Assembly: GCA_003343605.1 (NCBI GenBank)
Contig: QAKW01000040.1
Coordinates: forward strand, 1-25,829
Direction: 5' to 3'
Length of the DNA stretch: 25,829 nt
From: Clostridiales bacterium
GTDB taxonomy: Bacteria > Bacillota > Clostridia > Oscillospirales > QAKW01
Shown: positions 14,743-22,249 of the stretch, one piece after another
Layout of the letters: each line of letters starts with the position of its first letter
Position numbering within the stretch: the stretch's first letter is position 1
Made by a program: the position numbers and the translations under genes
Notes under the pieces: model-generated
What the model was told of the DNA's origin: nothing
The model's database searches: none
What the model saw: only the letters and a program-made list of their open reading frames with translations

Positions 14743-15650
14743 TTTACACACTCACTTTTAATCCGGCTTTGGATTATGTGGTTCATCTGAACGGTCTGGA
14801 GCTTGGGGAAACAAACCGCTCCGGCGGGGAGGAACTTTATTTTGGCGGAAAAGGCGTAAACGTTTCCGTGATTCTGCGGGAACTCGAGATTGAAAATACG
14901 GCACTGGGCTTTATTGCCGGTTTTACGGGCGAAGCGCTGGAAAAAAGCCTGCGGCGGCAGGGAGTGCATACGGAGTTTATCCGTTTGGAGGAAGGGCTCA
15001 CCCGAATCAATGTGAAGCTGAAGGCAGGTGTGGAAACGGAGATCAACGCCCAGGGCCCGGCGATCGGCCCCGGGGCGCTGAAAGCGCTTTTTGAAAAGCT
15101 GGGCGCCCTTGAAAAAGGGGATACGCTGGTGTTGGCGGGCAGTGTGCCGTCTTCGCTGCCGGCGGATATTTATGAGCAGATTCTGGAGCGGCTGAAAGAC
15201 CGGGGCGTTCGGTTTGTGGTGGATGCAACCGGGCGTCTGTTGCTCAATGTATTGAAATACCACCCGTTTCTGATCAAGCCGAATCACCGGGAGCTGGAAG
15301 AGCTGGTGGAACGGCCGCTCGGCACGGAGGATGAAATCATCGCCGCGGCCGGGGAGCTGCAGCAGAAGGGCGCACGCAATGTTTTGATTTCCCGGGGAAA
15401 GAACGGTGCGCTGCTGCTGGATGAAGAAGGCCGGGTGCACGCGATGGGCGCGGTTGGCGGAAAACCGGTCAATACCGTGGGCGCCGGGGATTCGATGGTG
15501 GCGGGCTTTCTGGCCGGGGCGGAGCGCGGCTATGATTTTGCCCTGCGACTTGGCAGTGCCGCGGGCGGCGCTACCGCCTGCAGGCCCGGGCTTGCGAAAC
15601 GGGCGGATATATTAACGCTCCTGGAAACAACAGAAAATTTATTATTATGA
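14739..15650 (+). CDS. fruK: 1-phosphofructokinase
   Basis: This 303-residue PfkB-type kinase phosphorylates fructose 1-phosphate to fructose 1,6-bisphosphate, the step after EII-mediated uptake. MIYTLTFNPALDYVVHL is the classic N-terminus of the fructose/tagatose-phosphate branch. The first PfkB signature is YFGGKGVNVSVILRELE (34-50), the second is NTVGAGDSMVAGFLAG (245-260) with catalytic base D251, and KPNHRELEELV lies between. Placement between fruR and the fructose EII gene settles 1-phosphofructokinase over tagatose-6-phosphate kinase. An AAGGAG site sits inside the end of fruR. Confidence 0.94.
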   Translation: MIYTLTFNPALDYVVHLNGLELGETNRSGGEELYFGGKGVNVSVILRELEIENTALGFIAGFTGEALEKSLRRQGVHTEFIRLEEGLTRINVKLKAGVETEINAQGPAIGPGALKALFEKLGALEKGDTLVLAGSVPSSLPADIYEQILERLKDRGVRFVVDATGRLLLNVLKYHPFLIKPNHRELEELVERPLGTEDEIIAAAGELQQKGARNVLISRGKNGALLLDEEGRVHAMGAVGGKPVNTVGAGDSMVAGFLAGAERGYDFALRLGSAAGGATACRPGLAKRADILTLLETTENLLL

Positions 15651-15665
15651 TAAGGAGATGATCTT

Positions 15666-17573
15666 ATGCGAATTGTTGATTTACTGTCCCCAAAAAGTGT
15701 GGTGCTGAACGCACAGGCGCAAAGCCGGCAGGAGGCAATCGACCGGCTGATCGGGCTGCATGAGCGGGCGGGGAACCTGAGCGACGTTGCCCGCTACCGG
15801 GAAGAAATTCTCAAACGGGAAGCCCTCGGCACAACAGCGGTGGGAGACGGCATTGCGATTCCGCATGCCAAGAGCAGCGCGGTAAAAAAACCGGCGCTTG
15901 CCGCCATCACCGTTCCGGGCGGCGTGGATTACGACGCGCCCGATGGCAAGCCCTCTGATATCCTGTTTATGATTGCCGCCCCGGAAAACGGAGATGTGCA
16001 CCTGGAAGTGCTCTCCCGGCTGATGACGCTGCTGATGGATGAAGCGCTGCGCACCCGGCTCAGGCAGGCAAAAACGGCGGAAGAATTTCTCTCCGCCGTC
16101 GATCAGAAAGAAACCGAGCGTTTTGCCGCGCCGGCCCGGGCGGAAAAAAAGGAAGGCTACCGGATTCTGGCGGTTACCGCCTGCCCCACCGGCATTGCCC
16201 ACACCTTCATGGCCGCGGAAGCGCTGGAGAAGAAGGCGGCGGAGCTGGGCACTTCTCTGAAGGCGGAAACAAACGGCTCGGGCGGCGCCAAGAATGTTTT
16301 GACCCGGCAGGAAATTGCGGATGCCGAGGGGATTATCATCGCGGCGGATAAGGATGTTGAGATGGCGCGATTCGATGGGAAAAAGGTGCTCAAGGTGAAG
16401 GTTTCCGATGGTATCCATAAGCCGGAGGAACTGATTCACCGAATCCTCTCGGGCGATGCGCCGGTCTACCGCCATACCGGCGAAAAGGCGGCGGAATCGG
16501 AAGGGAAGGAAAGCATTGGCCGCCAGATTTACAAGCATTTGATGAACGGCGTTTCCCATATGCTGCCGTTTGTAATCGGCGGCGGGATTATGATCGCGCT
16601 GGCGTTTCTGATTGATACGCTCGCAGGCGCACCCACCGATTCCACCTTTGGAACCTATACGGCGGCTGCGAATTTCTTCAAACAGATCGGCGGCGTGGCC
16701 TTCAACTTTATGCTTCCGGTGCTGGCGGGCTTTATCGCCATGAGCATTGCAGACCGTCCGGGACTTGCGGTTGGGTTTGTGGGCGGCTCGATTGCAACGC
16801 TGGGCTGCACCTTTGCAAATCCCGCGGGCGACAGCGCCGCGGTCTCCGGTTTTATCGGCGCGCTGATCGCAGGATTTGTGGCGGGCTATATCATTCTGGG
16901 CCTGCGCTGGCTGTTTTCTTTCCTGCCGAAGAGCATGGAGGGCATTAAGCCGGTTCTGATCTATCCGCTGCTGGGCGTCATTCTGATCGGTGCGTTTATG
17001 TGCCTGATCAATCCGGCGGTAGGCTGGCTGAATACCGCAATCAGCAACGGGCTGCGTTCCATGGGCTCTGTCAGCAAGGTTTTGCTGGGTATTGTGCTGG
17101 GCGGCATGATGTCGATCGATATGGGCGGCCCCTTTAATAAAGCGGCCTATGTTTTCGGCACGGCGTCGATTGCCTCGGGCAATTATGATATTATGGCCGC
17201 CGTGATGATCGGCGGGATGATTCCGCCGATTGCCATCGCGCTGGCAACCACCTTTTTCAAAAATAAATTTACGGCGGATGAGCGGAAGTCCGGAATGGTC
17301 AACTATATTATGGGGCTCTGCTTTATCACCGAGGGAGCGATCCCCTTTGCCGCTTCCGATCCGCTGAGGGTGCTGCCCTCCTGCATTGTGGGCTCCGCTG
17401 TGGCGGGCGGTATTTCGATGGCGCTGGGCTGCACGCTGCAGGCGCCGCATGGCGGTGTGTTCGTGTTCCCGGTTGTCGGCAACGTGCTGGGGTATGTAAT
17501 TGCGCTGGCGGCCGGCTCTCTGGTGGGCATGCTGCTGCTGGGCCTTCTGAAAAAGAAGGTTCAGGAATCATAG
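15666..17573 (+). CDS. fruA: PTS fructose transporter EIIABC
   Basis: This 635-residue single-chain EII imports fructose and phosphorylates it at C1. The EIIA domain (1-150) has the phosphorylated H67 in GIAIPHAKS. The EIIB domain (about 164-260) has the phosphocysteine C173 in TACPTGIAHTFMAAEAL. The EIIC membrane domain (about 280-632) has the hydrophobic segments and the substrate-region motif GGMMSIDMGGPFNKAAY. The A-B-C order and length match Firmicute FruA. AAGGAG precedes ATG 15666, and the gap to fruK is 15 bases. The donor HPr is encoded directly downstream. Confidence 0.95.
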   Translation: MRIVDLLSPKSVVLNAQAQSRQEAIDRLIGLHERAGNLSDVARYREEILKREALGTTAVGDGIAIPHAKSSAVKKPALAAITVPGGVDYDAPDGKPSDILFMIAAPENGDVHLEVLSRLMTLLMDEALRTRLRQAKTAEEFLSAVDQKETERFAAPARAEKKEGYRILAVTACPTGIAHTFMAAEALEKKAAELGTSLKAETNGSGGAKNVLTRQEIADAEGIIIAADKDVEMARFDGKKVLKVKVSDGIHKPEELIHRILSGDAPVYRHTGEKAAESEGKESIGRQIYKHLMNGVSHMLPFVIGGGIMIALAFLIDTLAGAPTDSTFGTYTAAANFFKQIGGVAFNFMLPVLAGFIAMSIADRPGLAVGFVGGSIATLGCTFANPAGDSAAVSGFIGALIAGFVAGYIILGLRWLFSFLPKSMEGIKPVLIYPLLGVILIGAFMCLINPAVGWLNTAISNGLRSMGSVSKVLLGIVLGGMMSIDMGGPFNKAAYVFGTASIASGNYDIMAAVMIGGMIPPIAIALATTFFKNKFTADERKSGMVNYIMGLCFITEGAIPFAASDPLRVLPSCIVGSAVAGGISMALGCTLQAPHGGVFVFPVVGNVLGYVIALAAGSLVGMLLLGLLKKKVQES

Positions 17574-17594
17574 GATAAAGCGAGGAGATTAATC

Positions 17595-17858
17595 ATGGTA
17601 TCTGAAAAAGTAACCGTAACAAACGCGCAGGGCTTTCATATGCGCCCGGCCGGCGTATTTGCCGGCGAGATGGGTAAATTCAACAGCGATGTTACCATCG
17701 TTCATAACGGACGCGAGGTAAACGCCAAAAGCCTGATGAGCATTATCGCGGCCTGTATCAAATGCGGCTCGGAGATTGAGGTAATCTGTAAGGGTGAAGA
17801 TGAGCGGCAGGCGCTGGAAAAGGCTGTTCAGATGATCGCATCCGGGCTCGGCGAATAA
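17595..17858 (+). CDS. ptsH: Phosphocarrier protein HPr
   Basis: This 87-residue protein is the standard HPr length. It carries phosphate from Enzyme I to EII on H15 (GFHMRPAG). The Firmicute regulatory serine S46 (AKSLMSI) is present, so phosphorylation by HPr kinase and a role in CcpA-type catabolite control are possible; no HPr kinase is in the window. Start ATG 17595 has GAGGAG upstream. It lies 21 bases after fruA and 20 bases before ptsI in the same transcript. Either the general HPr has moved here or this is a fructose-dedicated copy. Confidence 0.96.
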   Translation: MVSEKVTVTNAQGFHMRPAGVFAGEMGKFNSDVTIVHNGREVNAKSLMSIIAACIKCGSEIEVICKGEDERQALEKAVQMIASGLGE

Positions 17859-17878
17859 GAAATAAAGAAGGTGCGGCA

Positions 17879-19579
17879 ATGATGAAGGGGATTGGCGCTT
17901 CCGGCGGTATCGGCATCGGCAGCGCGTTGATCTTGAGAGAGCAGAGCCTGACTTATCAGGAACCGGATACGGTGGAGCCCGCGCGGGAACAGAAACGCCT
18001 GCAGCAGGCGCTGGATGTTTTCTGCCGGCGGACCGGAGAGAAGGCGGCAAAGCTGGAGGGCGCTTCCGGTGAAATCCTGCGCGGCCATATCATGATGGTG
18101 CAGGATCCGGAGATGCGCGCGCAGATGCAGGCGCTTCTGGAATCGGGGAAATGCGCGGAGGCAGCGCTGGACGCGGTATGCGAATTGTTTATTACGGTTT
18201 TTTCGCAGGCGGAAGACGAGCTGACGCAGCAGCGCGCCGCGGATGTCCGCGATATTAAAAACGGGGTGCTTAAAATTTTACTGGGCGTGGAGGAAACGGA
18301 TTTATCCCAGCTGCCGGCGGATACGATTCTGGTGGCGGAGGAATTGACGCCTTCGATGACAACCGGCCTGGACCGGCGGCATATTGCCGGTATTTTAACA
18401 GAAAAGGGCGGCCGGAATTCGCACTCGGCGATTTTATCGCGCGCGTTTTCGATCCCGGCGGTCCTGAGCGCTTCGGAGGCCACAAAACAGGTGCGGCCGG
18501 GGGCAACGGTGGTGCTGGATGGAGATACCGGCGAGGTGTGGATCGATCCGGCGCCGGAGCTGCTTGCACATTACCGCCAAAAGCAGGCGGAGGATCAGAA
18601 ACGCAGAGATTTGCTGCAGCAGATGCGGGGCCGTAGAACACAGACGGCAGACGGGGAGGAAAAGGAGCTGTTCGCCAATATCGGCAGCCCCGAAGATCTG
18701 GATCTGGTTTTGGAAAACGATGCGGAAGGCATCGGCCTTTTCCGAACGGAATTTCTTTTCATGGACCGGGCTGTTCCGCCGGATGAGGAGGAGCAGTTTG
18801 AGGCCTACCGCAGGGTGGCCGTGGCAATGAAGGGCAGGCCGGTGATTATTCGAACGCTGGATATCGGCGGCGATAAGGAAGTTCCCTGCCTGGATCTGAA
18901 AAAAGAGGAAAACCCGTTTCTGGGCTATCGAGCGGTACGCTTTTGCCTGGGGCATGAAGCGCTCTGCCGCACACAGCTGCGTGCGATTTTGCGCGCGTCT
19001 CATTTCGGGGAGATCCGGCTGATGATTCCGCTGGTGACCAATCTTGCCGAAGTGCAGCGGGTGCGCGCCCTGATCCGGGAGGAGCAGCAGGCGCTCTCCG
19101 CCGCAGAAATTCCGTATGATCCGGCGCTGAAGGTCGGCGTGATGATCGAAACACCCGCCGCCTGCATGATCGCGGATCTGCTGGCGGAGGAAGCGGATTT
19201 TTTCAGCATCGGCACCAATGATCTCACACAGTATATCATGGCGGCGGATCGCGGCAACGCAGAGGTGGCGTATCTTTATTCCACCTTTGATCCGGCGGTG
19301 CTGCGCAGCATCCGGCAGATCATTCAGGCCGCGCATCAGGCGCAAATACCGGTTGGGATGTGCGGCGAAGCGGCGGCAGATCCGAAAATGATTCCGCTGC
19401 TGCTGGCCATGGGGCTGGATGAATTCAGTGTGAGCCCGGCGTCTGTTTTGCAGACGCGCGCCGCAATCGCGGCCTGCAGCTATTCTGAAGCGCAGGCGCT
19501 CAGCGGAAAAATCTTTTCCTGCGGGTCCGCCGCGCAGGCGGAGCGCCTGCTGGAAGAGGCGGCTTCAAAGAACACATAA
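17879..19579 (+). CDS. ptsI: PTS Enzyme I (phosphoenolpyruvate-protein phosphotransferase)
   Basis: This 566-residue enzyme takes phosphate from PEP and passes it to HPr. The phosphohistidine H182 is in GGRNSHSAILSRAF. The PEP-binding barrel carries GIGLFRTEFLFM, RTLDIGGDKEVP, GTNDLTQYIMAADRGN and the active-site cysteine in GMCGEAA. Length is typical. Two adjacent ATG codons (17879 and 17882) are both plausible starts; GAAGGTG just upstream serves either. It ends the fructose operon and is followed by a strong terminator. Confidence 0.96.
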   Translation: MMKGIGASGGIGIGSALILREQSLTYQEPDTVEPAREQKRLQQALDVFCRRTGEKAAKLEGASGEILRGHIMMVQDPEMRAQMQALLESGKCAEAALDAVCELFITVFSQAEDELTQQRAADVRDIKNGVLKILLGVEETDLSQLPADTILVAEELTPSMTTGLDRRHIAGILTEKGGRNSHSAILSRAFSIPAVLSASEATKQVRPGATVVLDGDTGEVWIDPAPELLAHYRQKQAEDQKRRDLLQQMRGRRTQTADGEEKELFANIGSPEDLDLVLENDAEGIGLFRTEFLFMDRAVPPDEEEQFEAYRRVAVAMKGRPVIIRTLDIGGDKEVPCLDLKKEENPFLGYRAVRFCLGHEALCRTQLRAILRASHFGEIRLMIPLVTNLAEVQRVRALIREEQQALSAAEIPYDPALKVGVMIETPAACMIADLLAEEADFFSIGTNDLTQYIMAADRGNAEVAYLYSTFDPAVLRSIRQIIQAAHQAQIPVGMCGEAAADPKMIPLLLAMGLDEFSVSPASVLQTRAAIAACSYSEAQALSGKIFSCGSAAQAERLLEEAASKNT

Positions 19580-19583
19580 AAAA

Positions 19584-19623
19584 GCGCGGGGCCGGCAATG
19601 GGTTGCCTCCCCGCGCATTTTTT
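19584..19623 (+). terminator. Terminator of the fructose PTS operon
   Basis: GCGCGGGG (19584-19591) pairs with CCCCGCGC (19609-19616), enclosing GGCAA/TTGCC, and is followed by ATTTTTT. It starts four bases after the ptsI stop. Confidence 0.92.
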
Positions 19624-19625
19624 AA

Positions 19626-19654
19626 TTGATTTATAAATCTTTCTGTGATAGAAT
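19626..19654 (+). promoter_or_regulatory. Promoter of coaX
   Basis: TTGATT (19626-19631), a 17-base spacer and TAGAAT (19649-19654), directly after the PTS terminator. The transcript leader is about 25 bases, ending in GGGAGG. Confidence 0.7.
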
Positions 19655-19686
19655 AATGCAGAAGAAAGAGAAGGGAGGCCCAGCGG

Positions 19687-20484
19687 ATGCTGCTTGCAGT
19701 GGATATCGGCAATTCCAATATCACCATCGGTGTTTTTGCGGGCGGGCCTGAGCCGGCGTTTGCCTATCATCTGGCCACGGATGTCTCGCGTTCGGCAGAT
19801 GAATATGCCATTTTGATTCTGAATATATTTAAAATCCGGAAGCTGGAGACCCAGGCGATAGACGACGCGGCGGTTTCTTCGGTGGTTCCGCAGCTTACCA
19901 GAGTGCTGGAAGAGGCGATCCGCGGGCTTTTTCATTGCCGGGTGCTCACCATCGGCGCCGGTGTAAAAACCGGCTTCAATATTCGAACAGAAGCCCCCGC
20001 CGAGGTCGGCGCCGATATCATCGCCAATGCGGCGGCGGCTCTGGCGCGCGTGGGCCCGCCGGCGGTCATTGCCGATCTTGGCACGGTAACCACCATTTTT
20101 GCACTGGACCGCCGGAGCGTTTTGGTGGGCGGCGTGATCCTGCCGGGCGTATACGCTTCCCTGGAAGGGCTCCGGTCTTCCACGGCGCAGCTCCCCTATG
20201 TATCCTTGAAACAGCCCGCCTCGGTGATCGGCCGCAATACGGCGGACTGCATCTGCTCCGGGCTGGTGCTGGGGCACGCGATCAGTTTAGACGGGTTTAC
20301 AGACCGCTTTATGGCGGAGCTGAAGCTGGAACCGGCCGAAACCGCCCTTTTGGCAACCGGCGGCGCAGCGCCGCTGATTCTTGGCGCGTGCCGGCATCAT
20401 TTTCAGTATGATCCCCATCTGACGCTCAAGGGGCTGAGCGCAATTTTTGAAAATACACGGCAGCGGGCAGGCCGCAATCCTTAA
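19687..20484 (+). CDS. coaX: Type III pantothenate kinase
   Basis: This 265-residue enzyme phosphorylates pantothenate to 4'-phosphopantothenate, the first step of coenzyme A synthesis. It is an ASKHA-fold kinase: phosphate-1 motif LLAVDIGNSNITIGVF with catalytic-type D6, GADIIANAAAAL in the middle, phosphate-2 motif DLGTVTTIF, then GVILPGVYASLEGL. Length and motifs fit CoaX, which is feedback-resistant and requires a monovalent cation. Start ATG 19687 follows GGGAGG. It stands alone on its own promoter, and its last four bases overlap the 3' end of a convergent lipoprotein gene, with no terminator between them. Confidence 0.95.
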   Translation: MLLAVDIGNSNITIGVFAGGPEPAFAYHLATDVSRSADEYAILILNIFKIRKLETQAIDDAAVSSVVPQLTRVLEEAIRGLFHCRVLTIGAGVKTGFNIRTEAPAEVGADIIANAAAALARVGPPAVIADLGTVTTIFALDRRSVLVGGVILPGVYASLEGLRSSTAQLPYVSLKQPASVIGRNTADCICSGLVLGHAISLDGFTDRFMAELKLEPAETALLATGGAAPLILGACRHHFQYDPHLTLKGLSAIFENTRQRAGRNP

Positions 20485-20864
20485 TCGGCTTCTGCAGATG
20501 AAGTGAAAACCGCGCTGTCCGGCAGCGCCGCAAAAGAAGGAATTTCGGAAGAGCGGCCCGCATCGAAAATCAAGGAATCATTTTCGATCTGAAAATAATA
20601 GTTATACAGGCCGTCGTCGGTTTGAAGATGCAGAGCGTCCCCTTCTGTGGAAAAGGTTCCAACCGGCAGGTAGCTGCTGAGCGCGGAGATGGTGAAGGTA
20701 AACTGGTTGTTTTCTCTCAGCATAACGGAAGGCTTTATAATTTCCGTGGATGCGGCGTAGGTATAAACCCGGGCGGCAGGCTCCGGCTGCGCGTTTTGCC
20801 GGCAGCCGGTTAAAAGAAGCATGGCTGCGCATAATAGGGATATCAGTGTAAATCGTTTTTTCAT
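20481..20864 (-). CDS. Small lipoprotein of unknown function
   Basis: This 127-residue protein has a clear lipoprotein signal peptide (MKKRF, hydrophobic core, lipobox LLTGC with C21). The mature part is about 106 residues, predicted mostly beta-strand (IIKPSVMLRENNQFTFTISA, then YLPVGTFSTEGDALHLQTDD). It resembles the small secreted or surface beta-rich proteins of Firmicutes that record 'if value present then property' style repeats, but I recognise no named family. AAGGAG lies six bases before ATG 20864. It is convergent with coaX (4-base overlap) and divergent from the ECF S component. Confidence 0.75.
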   Translation of the reverse strand: MKKRFTLISLLCAAMLLLTGCRQNAQPEPAARVYTYAASTEIIKPSVMLRENNQFTFTISALSSYLPVGTFSTEGDALHLQTDDGLYNYYFQIENDSLIFDAGRSSEIPSFAALPDSAVFTSSAEAD

Positions 20865-20897
20865 AGAGGCTCCTTTCTGATTTCGTTCGTTTTTTTC

Positions 20898-20926
20898 AGT
20901 ATAGCATACTTTTTACTGCGGATCAA
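20898..20926 (-). promoter_or_regulatory. Promoter of the small lipoprotein gene
   Basis: On the minus strand TTGATC (20921-20926), a 17-base spacer and TATACT (20898-20903), giving a short leader of about 25 bases before the AAGGAG site. Confidence 0.75.
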
Positions 20927-20948
20927 CCAATATTTGAAAGGGATGTTT

Positions 20949-21040
20949 ACCGGCTTTGCCGGTTTACATAAATTATAACTGCGGTGCACCCGCGTTGGGG
21001 CGGGGCGCCAGCAACGGGTCAAGTCCCGTAAAGGAGAGAG
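20949..21040 (+). promoter_or_regulatory. Structured leader upstream of the ECF S component (candidate cis-regulatory RNA)
   Basis: Before the ECF gene there are several hairpins: ACCGGC/GCCGGT (20949-20963), GCGG/CCGC (20981-20993) and ACGGG/CCCGT (21014-21029), the last ending one base before the AAGGAG ribosome binding site. A G-rich linker (GGGGCGGGGCGCC) lies between them. Vitamin-uptake ECF genes are often under riboswitch control and the last hairpin is placed to control translation. I could not match this to any known riboswitch class, and no convincing promoter for it is visible. Confidence 0.4.
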
Positions 21041-21045
21041 GAAAG

Positions 21046-21657
21046 ATGGAAACCTCAAGATCGAAACAGCGCACGCTGCAAATGGTACAGTTGGCCATAT
21101 TGCTGGCGCTGGTCATTGTTTTACAGCTATGGGGCAGCAATGTAAAAATCGGCCCCACCAGCTTCAGCCTGGTGCTGATCCCGATTGTGATCGGCGGGAT
21201 CCTGCTGGGGCCGCGCGGCGGCGGGCTGCTGGGGCTGGCGTTTGGGCTGATCACGCTGATCGCGGGCATTACCGGAACCGATGCGTTTACGTTTATTCTG
21301 TTTCAGGATCATCCGGTGATCACCGCGCTGATCTGCCTGGGCAAGGGCTTGCTTGCCGGCCTCGGCGCAGCGTGGATTTTCAGGCTGGTTGAGAAAAAAA
21401 ATAAATACGCCGCTGTTTTTGCGGCCTCGGCTGCCGCGCCGGTGATTAATACCGGCCTGTTCATTCTGGGCGCGCTGTTTTTATCGGATACGCTGAGCGC
21501 CAATTTTGTTGCAGATGGAAGCACGGTGCTCTATTTTCTGGTGATCGGCTGTGCCGGAATCAATTTTATTATTGAATTTTTCGTGAATCTCATCGTTTCT
21601 CCGGCAATCTACCGCGTAATCACCGCGATTTCCGGCCGGCTGGGCAAAGAATCTTAA
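21046..21657 (+). CDS. ECF transporter S component
   Basis: This 203-residue membrane protein with about six hydrophobic segments is the substrate-specificity subunit of an energy-coupling-factor vitamin transporter. Typical features are the Ala-rich first helix (QLAILLALVIVLQ), the loop KIGPTSFSLVLIPIVIGGIL and the GPRGGGLLGLAFGL segment. It needs the shared EcfAA'T module, which is not in the window. The ligand is unknown; pantothenate is a reasonable guess because coaX is a near neighbour, but a lipoprotein gene separates them. ATG 21046 with AAGGAGAG upstream is the start. A longer reading from TTG 20956 runs through the hairpin leader and lacks a ribosome binding site. Confidence 0.85.
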   Translation: METSRSKQRTLQMVQLAILLALVIVLQLWGSNVKIGPTSFSLVLIPIVIGGILLGPRGGGLLGLAFGLITLIAGITGTDAFTFILFQDHPVITALICLGKGLLAGLGAAWIFRLVEKKNKYAAVFAASAAAPVINTGLFILGALFLSDTLSANFVADGSTVLYFLVIGCAGINFIIEFFVNLIVSPAIYRVITAISGRLGKES

Positions 21658-21664
21658 AATGCGG

Positions 21665-21693
21665 CCCCCTTCGGAATTCCGAAGGGGGTTTTT
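21665..21693 (+). terminator. Terminator after the ECF S gene
   Basis: A 24-base perfect palindrome with CCCCCTTCGGAA as left arm (21665-21688), followed directly by five T residues. The next gene's ribosome binding site begins at 21694, so that gene is translated only if its transcript reads through or starts within the hairpin region. Confidence 0.92.
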
Positions 21694-21705
21694 GGAGGAA
21701 TATTC

Positions 21706-22164
21706 TTGAAAAACAGAGTTCGCTATCCGTGGCTTCTGCCGCTGCTCATAATACTTACCCTCTGCTTTATCTGGGGGAATTCACTGCTGCCCGCCACTGT
21801 TTCCGCCGGGTTCAGCGGGTGGGTACGCCGGCTGCTGAACAGCCTTTTCGGCCTGGCCGGCGGCTCCGGCGCTTTGATCGGCGGAGACGGGATTTTAAGA
21901 AAAATCGCCCACTCGGCGGAATTTGCGTGTCTTGGCGCCGAGCTGGTTTTCTGGCGGGAAAGGCGGCGGACGCTGCGGCTGCGGGATCTTTTTTTATGGG
22001 GGCTTATGGTTGCGCTTGCCGATGAAACCATTCAGCTTTTTGTGGCCGGGCGCGCCGGGCTGGTGCAGGATATTTGGATCGATCTGGCGGGATATGCGGC
22101 CGGCTGCGGCCTGAGCCTGCTCTTTTTGGGCCTGCGCGCCGGGAAATGCGTGCCCGAAAGGTAA
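21706..22164 (+). CDS. VanZ-like family membrane protein
   Basis: This 152-residue protein with about four hydrophobic segments has the VanZ-like landmarks RKIAHSAEFACLG (65-77), DETIQLF (106-112) and GLVQDIWIDLAGY (118-130). VanZ raises teicoplanin resistance in enterococci, but most VanZ-like proteins are of unknown role in the cell envelope. The start is TTG 21706, set by GGAGGA six bases upstream; there is no in-frame ATG near. It follows the ECF terminator by only 13 bases with no separate promoter visible, so read-through is the likely source of its mRNA. Confidence 0.88.
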   Translation: MKNRVRYPWLLPLLIILTLCFIWGNSLLPATVSAGFSGWVRRLLNSLFGLAGGSGALIGGDGILRKIAHSAEFACLGAELVFWRERRRTLRLRDLFLWGLMVALADETIQLFVAGRAGLVQDIWIDLAGYAAGCGLSLLFLGLRAGKCVPER

Positions 22165-22185
22165 AAGTTTTGGGCGGCGGGTGCA

Positions 22186-22214
22186 TTGCCATGAGCCGCC
22201 GGGTGTGCTATACT
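22186..22214 (+). promoter_or_regulatory. Promoter of nagA
   Basis: TTGCCA (22186-22191), a 17-base spacer and TATACT (22209-22214). GGCGGC (22173-22178) and GCCGCC (22195-22200) form a dyad around the -35 box, and CGGGTG is directly repeated at 22178 and 22200, so an operator here is possible. Confidence 0.65.
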
Positions 22215-22249
22215 GATTAAAACAACAGATGAAAGGCGGGCTTACGGAT

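Noticed and set aside
15681..17450. A 589-codon open frame antisense to fruA
   Set aside because: It is low-complexity (His/Arg/Gln-rich), has no ribosome binding site, and mirrors a GC-rich gene with complete EIIABC motifs. It is a shadow of codon bias.
20956..21045. N-terminal extension of the ECF S component from TTG 20956
   Set aside because: The extension reads through hairpins, has no Shine-Dalgarno, and a normal start with AAGGAGAG exists at 21046.
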